Positions 15,717-24,048 of a DNA stretch of 64,000 bases are shown piece after piece. The position numbers were made by a program, and so were the translations under genes. Within the stretch, counting starts at the first letter, position 1; each line of letters starts with the position of its first letter. Source of the stretch: Emticicia sp. CRIBPO (lineage in GTDB: Bacteria; Bacteroidota; Bacteroidia; Cytophagales; Spirosomataceae); assembly GCF_009905725.1 (NCBI RefSeq), contig NZ_JAAAKV010000001.1:186001-250000 (forward strand), given 5' to 3'. Under the pieces are notes generated by a model, which was not told the DNA's origin, did no database searches, and was given only the letters and a program-made list of their open reading frames with translations.

Positions 15717-16232
15717 TCAATGACTAATCTGGTTATTGAGGCCGTCTAAATCAAAGGCAATTCTAAGGTTTTTTCGGGCATTCTCAAAATTTCCGAGGCG
15801 ATAATCGACCTCTGCCAGTAATCTTAACAATTCAGGGTTCCTGTCTAGGTGTAATCTTGATGCTTTTTTCAGTTCGAAGCAGGCCTTTTGCCACTGCTGA
15901 AGATTATAATGGCTTTTGGCTTTGTAATAATATCCTTCTCTTACGGTAGAGTCCAGGCGGATGCATTGTTCAAAAGCGGCCAGGGCTGCTTCATAATTTT
16001 CAAAATGATAATGGCACTTGCCCAGGTACAGATGCAGGTAGGCAATCTTAAGTGTCTGCCCGGACCGGCTTTCAAAAAACCGGAATGCTTCAGCAATTTT
16101 ACCTTCATTATACAGCTTTATCCCTTCTATGATCGGCTTGCTGGCCATTTCTTCTTCGGTTTCGGTAAAAGAAAAATTACCCATGAGCCAGCCATGGATA
16201 AAACTCGGAACCAGAAACAGCAGCAATTCCAT
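15717..16232 (-). CDS. TPR-repeat protein
   Basis: The 171-residue product has a short hydrophobic start (L-L-L-F-L-V-P-S-F), perhaps a membrane contact. At least three tetratricopeptide units follow, for example L-H-L-Y-L-G-K-C-H-Y-H-F-E-N-Y and Y-Y-K-A-K-S-H-Y-N-L-Q-Q-W. TPRs mediate protein-protein contacts; no partner is indicated. It begins two bases after the yjbR-like stop and ends 18 bases before the next gene, so it is in the ispG operon. Confidence 0.85.
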   Translation of the reverse strand: MELLLFLVPSFIHGWLMGNFSFTETEEEMASKPIIEGIKLYNEGKIAEAFRFFESRSGQTLKIAYLHLYLGKCHYHFENYEAALAAFEQCIRLDSTVREGYYYKAKSHYNLQQWQKACFELKKASRLHLDRNPELLRLLAEVDYRLGNFENARKNLRIAFDLDGLNNQISH

Positions 16233-16234
16233 TG

Positions 16235-16591
16235 TTACAAAGCGTTAAGCTCTTCCTTTAGTTTTTTGGTCAGACCGGCAGCTACCAGGTCATAAGATTC
16301 CCTGATGAGCTCATTCAGCAAACTGATCTTTACCGGCGATCTTAAATCCACAGAATTCCAGTGGGTCTTACTCATGTGATAAGCTCCCGCGATGAAATCA
16401 TATTCAGCCCTGAGTTCTATGTTTTTCTCCGGCGTATTTTTAAGGCTGATCCTCTTGTCTTCACCCGTTAAAGGCATCAGGCAAAACATCTTTCCCATCA
16501 CTTTGAAAACCAGGACATCGGGACCGAAAGGCAACTCTTCTGTGACGCCCTTAAAACCAAGACAATATTCTCTGACTTGTTCGATGTCCAT
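16235..16591 (-). CDS. MmcQ/YjbR family protein
   Basis: A 118-residue protein with the CyaY-like YjbR fold: L-P-F-G-P-D-V-L-V-F-K-V-M-G-K-M-F near residues 20-36, then S-L-K-N, and S-K-T-H-W-N-S-V near residue 76. The family is thought to bind DNA, but function is not established. I prefer the ATG at 16591 (M-D-I-E-Q-V) because an in-frame ATG at 16618 would overlap the preceding gene's stop region by 23 bases and adds residues not typical of the family. It sits in the ispG operon. Confidence 0.88.
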   Translation of the reverse strand: MDIEQVREYCLGFKGVTEELPFGPDVLVFKVMGKMFCLMPLTGEDKRISLKNTPEKNIELRAEYDFIAGAYHMSKTHWNSVDLRSPVKISLLNELIRESYDLVAAGLTKKLKEELNAL

Positions 16592-16595
16592 CAGA

Positions 16596-16787
16596 TTATC
16601 TGGTAAAAGCCCTGACAATCAACACAATGATACAAACCAGGAACATAATGATGGAAATCCTGTTGATTCCATGCATCAATTTGAGGTTGGTGCTCACCGG
16701 GTATTTCCCTTCAGTATCTTTTTTGAAAACCCTGAGAAAATAAGAGAATACAGGGGCTATTTTTAAATACGACAAAAACTTTTCCAT
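16596..16787 (-). CDS. Small single-pass membrane protein (possibly DUF6728)
   Basis: The 63-residue protein has an N-terminal amphipathic part (F-L-S-Y-L-K-I-A-P-V-F-S-Y-F), the conserved-looking L-M-H-G-I-N-R-I-S-I stretch and a C-terminal membrane segment of about 17 residues (I-I-M-F-L-V-C-I-I-V-L-I-V). From memory this resembles DUF6728, a short Bacteroidota family of unknown function. It begins eight bases after the ispG stop, and tight spacing on both sides supports it being a real gene. Confidence 0.75.
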   Translation of the reverse strand: MEKFLSYLKIAPVFSYFLRVFKKDTEGKYPVSTNLKLMHGINRISIIMFLVCIIVLIVRAFTR

Positions 16788-16795
16788 ACTATTTA

Positions 16796-18775
16796 TCAGT
16801 TCATCATTTCTTCCATCAATTCAGGCTCATTCCATTTCCCATCTTCTTTGATGAGTTCAATCAGCTCGTCTACGGCATTGGCCGCCACCACAGATCTTTT
16901 GACCACTTCCTGGCCACGGTATAACGAAATTTTATCCTTTCCGATTCCCACATAACCATAATCCGCATCGGCCATCTCACCGGGGCCGTTGACAATACAA
17001 CCCATGATCCCGATTTTCACACCTTTGAGGTGGTCAGTTCTTTTCCTGATCATCGCGGTGGTTTCCTGCAGGTCAAAAAGCGTACGTCCGCAAGACGGAC
17101 AGGAAATATACTCTGTTTTTGACATCCTGGTCCTGGCCGCCTGTAATATCCCGAAAGCCGTAGAATTATAGCTTTTTGTCAAAGCCAGATGTTCTTCGCG
17201 GTTCAGTCCTGCGGGAATTTCCAGGAGAATCCCGTCACCAAAACCATCAACGAGCACCCCTCCGAGGTCAGTAGCAGCAAAAAGCTGGAAATCACTCAGA
17301 TCCAGTTTTTCATAACCCGCTCTCAACACCACCGGGTTACTGATGCCATGATTGACCAGTTCCACAAAAAACCTCCTGATATCGGTCATGGGAAGGCTTC
17401 TTGATGATTTCAACGCCAAAACCAACTTCGAAGTGGCTTTAATCTTAGTAATCAGCTCAGGAACCAGCTCATCGGTATTCAGGAAAAGGAAATTGATGTC
17501 AGCATGCAGAACAGGATCGCTGAGCAATTGTTCTTTTGTCAGCACCGGAATTTTATGCGTTTTATCTTCCTGGTTCAGCCAGGTATTATAATTCAGACAT
17601 TCCTTCAGCCCGTTGGGAAGCATATAAGAGATCGGGGTATCGCCGGAGAAAACATAATCTGTTCCCAGGTCATTCATTCTCCATTTATCCGGTAGCGGCA
17701 GGTAAAAATGCCCCACCGGTTTCAGATCATCTATTTCGACGTCTTTCAGTCCCGAATAATCCGAAACCACCCTCGGCACATTCAGTCCGCCGAAATTACC
17801 GACTTCATGTACTTTTCTTTTCTGATACTGAAACGGGTCAACGGGATAGTGATCAAAAGCAGGGACCGCCTCCAGTTTTTCCGCTCCGGTGTAACGGTCA
17901 ATCAGCGACCGGGCCACAGGGGCTTCAAATTCAGGGTCTTCTGTCAAGCTAACCCTCACGGTATCTCCCAGCCCGTCTTCCAGCAAGGTACCAATACCCA
18001 TGGAAGACTTGATCCTTCCGTCCTCCCCTTCCCCGGCTTCTGTAACGCCCAGGTGCAGCGGATACGGTTTCAGTTTTTCTTCATCCAGTCTTTTCACCAG
18101 CAAACGGTAGGCTTCTACCATCACCTGCGGGTTCGACGACTTCATGGAAATAACGATATTGAAGTAATTCTCATCTTCGCAAATCCTCAGGAACTCCAGG
18201 GCCGACTCTACCATGCCCACCGGCGTATCCCCGTAACGGCTCAGGATCCTGTCGGACAGTGAACCGTGGTTGGTACCGATCCTCATGGCAGTGCCGTATT
18301 CTTTACAGATTTTAACCAAAGGCAGAAAACGCTCCCTGATCCTCTCCAGCTCATGCTGATAAGAGGCGTCTGTATAATCTATGACTTCAAAGCGTTTCTT
18401 ATCGGCGTAATTACCCGGATTGATCCTCACCTTTTCTACGATCCTGGCGGCCAGTTCGGCAGCGTTGGGCGTAAAATGTATGTCCGCCACCAGCGGAGTG
18501 GTATATCCTCTCTTTCTCAGTTCATTTTTGATATTGTCGAGATTCTGGGCCTCTTTCACGCTCGGGGCGGTGATCCTGACCAGCTCACAGCCGCTTTCGA
18601 TCATCCTGATGGTCTGCTCTACAGAACCCGGTGTATCCATGGTGTCGATCGTGGTCATGGACTGAACCCTGATCGGAAAATCTGATCCCATGCCCAGTCC
18701 GCCGATATTTACCTGGTGGGTTTTTCTGCGTGAATATCTGAACAGCGAATCACAATATGTTGGTATATAACTCAT
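16796..18775 (-). CDS. ispG: 4-hydroxy-3-methylbut-2-enyl diphosphate synthase IspG (long form)
   Basis: It catalyses the penultimate step of the MEP isoprenoid pathway, reducing MEcPP to HMBPP with a [4Fe-4S] cluster. At 659 residues it is the long, three-domain form of plants and Bacteroidota, with an inserted middle domain between the TIM barrel (about 1-285) and the cluster domain. Cluster cysteines appear in S-C-P-S-C-G-R and in M-G-C-I-V-N-G-P-G-E, followed by the catalytic-type Glu. N-terminal barrel motifs include V-A-D-I-H-F and V-R-I-N-P-G-N. It is the first gene of a five-gene minus-strand run. Confidence 0.96.
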   Translation of the reverse strand: MSYIPTYCDSLFRYSRRKTHQVNIGGLGMGSDFPIRVQSMTTIDTMDTPGSVEQTIRMIESGCELVRITAPSVKEAQNLDNIKNELRKRGYTTPLVADIHFTPNAAELAARIVEKVRINPGNYADKKRFEVIDYTDASYQHELERIRERFLPLVKICKEYGTAMRIGTNHGSLSDRILSRYGDTPVGMVESALEFLRICEDENYFNIVISMKSSNPQVMVEAYRLLVKRLDEEKLKPYPLHLGVTEAGEGEDGRIKSSMGIGTLLEDGLGDTVRVSLTEDPEFEAPVARSLIDRYTGAEKLEAVPAFDHYPVDPFQYQKRKVHEVGNFGGLNVPRVVSDYSGLKDVEIDDLKPVGHFYLPLPDKWRMNDLGTDYVFSGDTPISYMLPNGLKECLNYNTWLNQEDKTHKIPVLTKEQLLSDPVLHADINFLFLNTDELVPELITKIKATSKLVLALKSSRSLPMTDIRRFFVELVNHGISNPVVLRAGYEKLDLSDFQLFAATDLGGVLVDGFGDGILLEIPAGLNREEHLALTKSYNSTAFGILQAARTRMSKTEYISCPSCGRTLFDLQETTAMIRKRTDHLKGVKIGIMGCIVNGPGEMADADYGYVGIGKDKISLYRGQEVVKRSVVAANAVDELIELIKEDGKWNEPELMEEMMN

Positions 18776-18958
18776 TATGAATTAATTATGAAAATCATTT
18801 TTCAGTTGACAAAATTACGGTTTTAAACAATACAATGGTCTAAAAACTTGCAAAGATTGAGTGGCGACGCATGAGATGAATACAGGAAAAAATAGTCAGA
18901 ATCAAGGGCTTTCCTTCACTTACTAACAAGAAATAGAGGGATTCTGTTTGAAATATAT

Positions 18959-18966
18959 TAATTTTG
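18959..18966 (+). promoter_or_regulatory. Possible -7 box of queE (TAATTTTG)
   Basis: The same octamer as upstream of gldC, nine bases before the ATG at 18975. The transcript would be nearly leaderless, unless the second ATG is used. Confidence 0.5.
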
Positions 18967-18974
18967 CCGCTTAG

Positions 18975-19607
18975 ATGATGAAAATGACAGAGGAAAGCAT
19001 AGCGATTCAGACAGGTCTTCCGATCATGGAGGCTTTTTACACACTACAGGGTGAAGGTTACCACTCGGGCAAAGCCGCCTATTTTATCCGTTTGGGAGGC
19101 TGCGACGTGGGCTGCGTGTGGTGTGACGTCAAAGAATCGTGGGATGCCTCGCTGCACCCGGTGCAGCAACTGGACGAAATCGTGAACGCCGCCCTGGAGT
19201 TCCCGGGAAGGCTGGCCGTCATTACAGGTGGAGAGCCCTTAATGTACAACCTTGACGAGCTCACCCTGGCTTTAAAAAACAAGGGTTTCCAGACCAATAT
19301 CGAAACTTCCGGTGCCCACCCTTTCTCGGGTCACTGGGACTGGGTTTGTTTTTCTCCTAAGAAATTCAAGAAGCCCGAACCTGAAATATATGAGAAAGCG
19401 GACGAACTGAAGGTGATTATTTTCAATAAATCCGACTTTGCTTTTGCCGAGAAATATGCTGCACTGGTTAACCCCGATTGTGTTTTGCTGCTTCAGCCTG
19501 AATGGGACAAGCAAAGCCAGATGCTTCCCCTGATCATAGACTACGTCAAAGCCAATCCGAAATGGAAGGTGAGTCTGCAGACGCATAAGTTTATGGAGAT
19601 CCCATGA
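18975..19607 (+). CDS. queE: 7-carboxy-7-deazaguanine synthase QueE
   Basis: A radical-SAM enzyme that converts 6-carboxytetrahydropterin to 7-carboxy-7-deazaguanine in queuosine biosynthesis. Of its 210 residues, the N-terminal part shows F-Y-T-L-Q-G-E-G and the cluster loop L-G-G-C-D-V-G-C-V-W-C-D, which matches the C-x3-C-x2-C pattern. I-T-G-G-E-P-L binds SAM. A two-ATG start (M-M-K-M) leaves the exact start uncertain by one codon. No other queuosine gene is adjacent. The gene is followed by a dispersed repeat and a convergent unknown gene. Confidence 0.94.
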   Translation: MMKMTEESIAIQTGLPIMEAFYTLQGEGYHSGKAAYFIRLGGCDVGCVWCDVKESWDASLHPVQQLDEIVNAALEFPGRLAVITGGEPLMYNLDELTLALKNKGFQTNIETSGAHPFSGHWDWVCFSPKKFKKPEPEIYEKADELKVIIFNKSDFAFAEKYAALVNPDCVLLLQPEWDKQSQMLPLIIDYVKANPKWKVSLQTHKFMEIP

Positions 19608-19611
19608 TTTA

Positions 19612-19660
19612 AGGAGAAAGCCCGCCCGGCCTGGGGGGCACGTCGGACAGGGAGGACGGA
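19612..19660. repeat. Dispersed CCCGGCCTG..GTCGGAC element, copy 2
   Basis: GGAGAAAG is followed by CCCGCCCGGCCTG and CGTCGGACAGGGAGG, in the same order and spacing class as the copy at 14569-14620. Confidence 0.6.
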
Positions 19661-19678
19661 CTACGAATCGTTATTCTT

Positions 19679-20101
19679 TTATGGTTTTTCTGTTACCTCT
19701 ATCCACAGCCATTTGTTTCTCCAGAATGTCAGCAGCATAATACAGGAGAACATCATTTCGAAGATCATCAGGGTTAAAAAGCCGGCGATTTTCGAGCCTG
19801 CGAAGAGATTACTCAGCACTACAGAAATCAGCAGAAGCACCGGGGCAAAAGAAATGAATCTATGAATCAGTTTATTGGCACTTACCTTTATTTCTGAATT
19901 ACTTCCCAGGTTCTGATCCAGCTTGAGTTTATTAGAACCGCACCACATGATTTTTGCCTGCAGGGTTTTAGATCCTTCCAGGTCAATGACTTGTCCCTGT
20001 CCGTTGGCCAGTTGAAGAATTTCCTTTCCGTCAGCTACAATGGCATAATTAAATTTCCTGTTGTACCACTCTTTGAGTCTGGTGATTTTTATCCGGGACA
20101 T
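19679..20101 (-). CDS. Predicted membrane protein of unknown function
   Basis: I do not recognise this 140-residue protein. The N-terminal 75 residues look like a small soluble beta-rich part (Y-A-I-V-A-D-G-K-E-I-L-Q-L-A-N-G). Two membrane segments follow, at about 83-100 (F-A-P-V-L-L-L-I-S-V-V-L) and 106-127 (L-T-L-M-I-F-E-M-M-F). The stop lies 70 bases from queE, convergently. It is separated by 100 bases from the SRPBCC gene upstream. Confidence 0.7.
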   Translation of the reverse strand: MSRIKITRLKEWYNRKFNYAIVADGKEILQLANGQGQVIDLEGSKTLQAKIMWCGSNKLKLDQNLGSNSEIKVSANKLIHRFISFAPVLLLISVVLSNLFAGSKIAGFLTLMIFEMMFSCIMLLTFWRNKWLWIEVTEKP

Positions 20102-20201
20102 CTCTCAGTTGTTTTGTATTTTCAAGATCAATTTTCAATCTATATAAAATTACTACTATAACCCTTATTTCCAAATGATTATTCAATTTTAATGAGAAAA
20201 A

Positions 20202-20678
20202 CTATTCAAAAAGAACCGTTTTCCATTTATCTGTTTCAGCGTATTCTTTAATAACCGCATTCCTTTCCGACAACAATCGCGTCATATAACGGGTAAGCAT
20301 AATGCTGTTGAATAGTTCTCCGAAAATATTGAAAGGCGTTTCAAAACTGAAAACATCTTCCATAATTACTTGGTCTCCGTTCAGCACAAAAAAATGGTCA
20401 TGTGAAAAGCTTTTAAAAGCTCCTTCTACCATCTCATCTCTGAAATGAAATGGTTTCTCCAAAGCCGTGATCCTGGCTGTCAATCTTTGCCTCACTCCGA
20501 AATGAGTCGCTTCCCAGGTTACAGAATCATTAAATCCCATCAGACCTTTCATAACACCACCGACTACCTTTTCACGACTGGAAGAAGTAGATATCTGATG
20601 CAATTCCACACTTCTTGACAGATCAAAACATATGTCAATGTCAGATTTTATTCTTGTCTGGAGTTTGATGACGGGCAT
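20202..20678 (-). CDS. SRPBCC-fold ligand-binding protein
   Basis: The 158-residue protein fits the START/Bet v1-like SRPBCC family: an N-terminal beta strand with I-D-I-C-F-D-L-S-R-S-V-E-L-H, a central T-W-E-A-T-H-F-G-V-R-Q-R-L-T, then F-R-D-E-M-V-E-G-A-F and H-D-H-F-F, and a C-terminal helix. Such domains bind hydrophobic small molecules. The ligand is unknown. It has no signal peptide. It stands 29 bases upstream of the serine hydrolase gene on the same strand, and the two may be co-transcribed. Confidence 0.87.
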   Translation of the reverse strand: MPVIKLQTRIKSDIDICFDLSRSVELHQISTSSSREKVVGGVMKGLMGFNDSVTWEATHFGVRQRLTARITALEKPFHFRDEMVEGAFKSFSHDHFFVLNGDQVIMEDVFSFETPFNIFGELFNSIMLTRYMTRLLSERNAVIKEYAETDKWKTVLFE

Positions 20679-20707
20679 ATTAAGAATTGAATTACGTATT
20701 TATGCTA

Positions 20708-21241
20708 TCACCCCAAACCCCTCAGAATCTCCAGCCCTTCCTCCCACTTTCCATAACCCGACGCAGCATTGATGTGTCCTGCATTTCCCAGGTTGATGAA
20801 TTCAGAACCCCATTGTTCAGCAAAGTATTGGGCCCTTTCAAAAGAAACCCAGATGTCGTCTTCACTCGCGACTACGACGGTTCTAAATTTGAATTTCTCC
20901 TTAGGAATCGGGGCGAAACCTTTGGCCGGAAAAGCATCTTTGTATTGAGGAGCCTCAAGGTCGCTCGGGGCTACCAGCAAGGCTCCTTTAACGATTTTCC
21001 CTGTCTGCTTTGCCCAATGAGCAATCGTGGCACAGGCCAGGCTGTGGCCGACCAGCACTACGTTTTCAAGATCGTAGTCCTCCAATGCCTTATCGATGGT
21101 GTCGACCCAATCCTGACAGAGCGGGGCGTCCCAGTCGACCTGGTTGATTCTTGTAAAATGTTCTCCGGATTGTTCAAACCAGGTCTGCCAGTGCTCGCGT
21201 CCGGAGTTGCCTAATCCGGGTAAGATAAAATAATGGGTCAT
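20708..21241 (-). CDS. RBBP9/YdeN family serine hydrolase
   Basis: A compact alpha/beta hydrolase of 177 residues. Motifs are I-L-P-G-L-G-N-S-G-R-E-H-W at the start, the nucleophile elbow V-G-H-S-L-A-C (Ser about 74), an acid in A-S-E-D-D-I-W-V and the catalytic His in G-N-A-G-H-I-N-A-A-S-G. The substrate is unknown. I chose the ATG at 21241 (M-T-H-Y-F-I) because upstream in-frame sequence runs through intergenic repeats. It is downstream of the SRPBCC gene's start region only by position; its own upstream side is the repeat-rich gap. Confidence 0.92.
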   Translation of the reverse strand: MTHYFILPGLGNSGREHWQTWFEQSGEHFTRINQVDWDAPLCQDWVDTIDKALEDYDLENVVLVGHSLACATIAHWAKQTGKIVKGALLVAPSDLEAPQYKDAFPAKGFAPIPKEKFKFRTVVVASEDDIWVSFERAQYFAEQWGSEFINLGNAGHINAASGYGKWEEGLEILRGLG

Positions 21242-21365
21242 ATCAGATAATGCTTTCTGCAAATCTATGCTTTTGAAGGGACAGATTGGCAGGACATAGC
21301 GGATAAAATTTATAGCTTTTGAAACACTACTTCTGTTATGCGGGTAAAAAAGCCAAGAAAGCGAC

Positions 21366-21455
21366 AAGACGAATATGTCGCCCTTACAGGGCTTTGCTTT
21401 CCTTTCGGTTAATTCACGGTTAACGATGTTTCGCCCCCAAGGGGCTGTCTTTTTG
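21366..21455. repeat. REP-like element with two short hairpins
   Basis: It contains GCCCTTACAGGGC and CGCCCCCAAGGGGC, two short GC-rich hairpins about 60 bases apart, separated by a conserved-looking AT-rich middle containing CGGTTAATTCACGGTTAACG. The layout resembles dispersed extragenic palindromes of Bacteroidota. No second full copy lies in the window. Confidence 0.5.
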
Positions 21456-21503
21456 TCGGGCCCGGGCTTGCAATAGCTCCCCATAATCACTCAATCATTC
21501 AAT

Positions 21504-21655
21504 CACTCCCGCCCGGGCAAAGCCCAGGTCGGGCAAGCATTCACTCACTCAATCATTCAATCATTCAATCAATCACTCCCGCCCGGGCAAAGCTCAGGTC
21601 GGGCAAGCATTCACTCCCGCCCGGGCAAAGCCCAGGTCGGGCAAGCATTCAATCA
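21504..21655. repeat. Three copies of a GC-rich 38-40-bp unit
   Basis: The unit starts CACTCCCGCCCGGGCAAAGC and ends AGGTCGGGCAAGCATTCA. It starts at 21504, 21574 and 21612. Copies 2 and 3 are directly adjacent; copies 1 and 2 are separated by CACTCAATCATTCAATC-type microrepeats. Copy 2 has one change (AGCTCAGG for AGCCCAGG). Confidence 0.9.
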
Positions 21656-21657
21656 TT

Positions 21658-24048
21658 CTATCCCTCAATACTCTTCACCGGATTCATCAGGGCAGCTTTG
21701 ACAACTTTATAACTCACGGTCAATAGCGTGATGACAAGAATAGCTAAGCCTCCCGAAGCCATGATCCACCATTGCAGACTGATGCGATAGGCAAAGTTAT
21801 TGAGCCAATGGCTCATCACGTACCAGGACACCGGGGCAGCAATGAGGAAGGCAATAACAACAAGCACAAAAAACTCTTTGCCAAACAACAAAATGATACT
21901 ATCCACTCCCGCCCCCAGCACTTTCCTGATGCCTATTTCCTTTCTCTTTTGGGTCACCATAAAAGAAATCATCCCATACAATCCCAGGCAGCAGATCAGG
22001 ATCGCGACCATCGAAAACGTTCGGATCAGGCTCGTCAGTTGTTGCTCCTTCTCATAAAACCGGGCGATTTGCTGATCCACAAACTGGTAACTGAATACCT
22101 CATCCGGATAAACTTTCTGCCAGGCCGCCTGCACATTGGCAAGCGTCCGGGTAACATCCTTTGTGTTCATTTTAACTGCCACCTCTTTGTACAACTTCGG
22201 GTTAGCAAAAATCGCACAGGGCTCCACCGCCTCCTGCAGAGACTTCAGATGGAAACTCTTCACCACCCCCACGATTTTACCCTTGAAACCCGAATTCCCT
22301 TCTTCCAGCTGTCTGCCTAATATTTCCTGCGGATTCCTGAAGCCCACTTTTTTCATGAATTCCTCATTGACCACAAATTCAATCAGCGAATCACGAACCA
22401 TGAAACTACGGCCGGCCAGCAATTTCATCTTATAGGTCTCCAGGTAATGCTCATCTCCGAAGCGGTCGCGGATCACGAATTTCTCCCAGTCCTTGCGATT
22501 GTCAAACCTGACTGATCCGCCATAACCCATCGAGGAAGTCGGGGCTTCGTACTGGAAGGTGACGGAACTTACATCAGGGTATTGTTGCCATTCGTTTTTC
22601 AGTGACTGCTTCACCTGCCAGTCTGAAGCTGTTTTAGGCAATGTAACGGTAATGACCGCCTGCTGGTCAAAACCCAGGTCAGCACCCCGGAAAAATTTCA
22701 ACTGCAACATCAGCACCAGGCTGCCGATCACCAGCACCTGGGCAATGACCAGCTGTGTGGTGATCAGCGAGCGACGGAGACCGATGCCCCCGGCCTGCAT
22801 CAGGGCCGCCCTGTTTTTTAAAGCTGCCACCGGGTTAAATCCTGAAACAATGACCGCCGGATAGAATCCCGCCAGCAGAATCACCACCACCAGGCTTATG
22901 AACCAGAACAACAACAATTCCCATTGCAGCAACATCCCCGCCTCAAAAGCCCGGGTATGGGTCCAGTTGTTCAGCACAGGTAATAAAAGTAAAGTGAGGA
23001 CAAGAGCCACCACCGCAGCCGAGGTAGCCAACAAGGCCGTTTCATTCATAAACTGCCAGAATAGTTGTCTTTGTGTACTCCCCAGCACCTTCCGTATTCC
23101 GATCTCCTTTGAACGTTTCAGAGCCTGGGCGGTAGCCAGGTTTACAAAATTGATACAAGCGATGATCAACAGGAAACACCCTACTCCCGCCAGGATCCAC
23201 AGAACAGAGCGGCGTATTTTTCCATCATATTTTTCATCAAAATGTACATCTGCGAGTGGCTGAAGCTGGTGACTGTAATATTTCGCGATCTCCCCGTAGT
23301 ATTTCTGCCCGTTAGCCCTGATCTGTTTTTCGGTTTCAGCGGCCCGCCCGGGGCTTGACAGCTTAACGAACGTAGCGTTTTTGCCGCTTAACCAATGATA
23401 ATTATCAAATTCATAAGAAGGCTCCACCATTTTGAGTGTCGGAAGAGAAATATAAATATCAAAATTCAGGTCGGTAGGCAGCTTTTGATTTTTCAGCACC
23501 TCTGTCACCCGCAGGTTATGGGCGTTGTTCAGCTTCAGGATCATGCCGTTGGCTTCTTTTGTTCCGAAATACTTTTCCGCTATCTCCTCACTGATCACCA
23601 CCGTACCCGGTTCATTCATGACACCTTTCCCTTGTCTGCCTTCAAAGGCAAACATTTCCATAAAACCCTGATCAGCAAACACCACGTTTTCCTTTTCTAT
23701 AAACCTTTTCACTCCCCCACCCTGTTGAGATGACAAAGTCGCATCCGGGAATTTCCTGATCATTCCCGCCTTTTCCACCGCTGTATAATCATGAGAAAGA
23801 GACACCGTCAGCGGTAAGGACGAGCCTGTGCCGTACTCCGTGCCTTCATCCAGCAACAGATCAAGCACTACCCTGTAAATCCTGCTGGAATCAGGATGAT
23901 GTCTGTCGGTTTTCCAGTGAAACTGCAGAAACAGGAATATCAGGATAGTCCCCGCCATACCCATACTTAAACCAATGATATTCAACAAGGTATAGGTTTT
24001 ATTCATCCTGAGATTACGTAAGGCTATTTTGAAGTAGTTTTTGACCAT
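21658..24048 (-). CDS. MacB/FtsX-type ABC transporter permease
   Basis: At 796 residues it has the layout of the large Bacteroidota permeases: an N-terminal membrane helix (about 20-42) after F-K-I-A-L-R-N-L-R, a MacB-like periplasmic core, an FtsX domain (about 285-425), a second periplasmic core and a C-terminal FtsX domain (about 675-790). The phrase K-E-I-G-I-R-K-V-L-G occurs in both FtsX domains. Such proteins usually pair with an ATPase to move lipoproteins or peptides or to transduce mechanical work. No ATPase gene is adjacent here, so the partner is elsewhere. It is transcribed away from the array at 24224. Confidence 0.92.
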   Translation of the reverse strand: MVKNYFKIALRNLRMNKTYTLLNIIGLSMGMAGTILIFLFLQFHWKTDRHHPDSSRIYRVVLDLLLDEGTEYGTGSSLPLTVSLSHDYTAVEKAGMIRKFPDATLSSQQGGGVKRFIEKENVVFADQGFMEMFAFEGRQGKGVMNEPGTVVISEEIAEKYFGTKEANGMILKLNNAHNLRVTEVLKNQKLPTDLNFDIYISLPTLKMVEPSYEFDNYHWLSGKNATFVKLSSPGRAAETEKQIRANGQKYYGEIAKYYSHQLQPLADVHFDEKYDGKIRRSVLWILAGVGCFLLIIACINFVNLATAQALKRSKEIGIRKVLGSTQRQLFWQFMNETALLATSAAVVALVLTLLLLPVLNNWTHTRAFEAGMLLQWELLLFWFISLVVVILLAGFYPAVIVSGFNPVAALKNRAALMQAGGIGLRRSLITTQLVIAQVLVIGSLVLMLQLKFFRGADLGFDQQAVITVTLPKTASDWQVKQSLKNEWQQYPDVSSVTFQYEAPTSSMGYGGSVRFDNRKDWEKFVIRDRFGDEHYLETYKMKLLAGRSFMVRDSLIEFVVNEEFMKKVGFRNPQEILGRQLEEGNSGFKGKIVGVVKSFHLKSLQEAVEPCAIFANPKLYKEVAVKMNTKDVTRTLANVQAAWQKVYPDEVFSYQFVDQQIARFYEKEQQLTSLIRTFSMVAILICCLGLYGMISFMVTQKRKEIGIRKVLGAGVDSIILLFGKEFFVLVVIAFLIAAPVSWYVMSHWLNNFAYRISLQWWIMASGGLAILVITLLTVSYKVVKAALMNPVKSIEG

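Larger units (their letters stand above)
21242..21657. other. Repeat-rich gap
   Basis: The gap contains a REP-like double-hairpin element (21366-21455), three copies of a CGCCCGGGCAAAGC-type unit (21504-21655) and ATTCAATC-type microrepeats. I see no gene. Confidence 0.75.
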
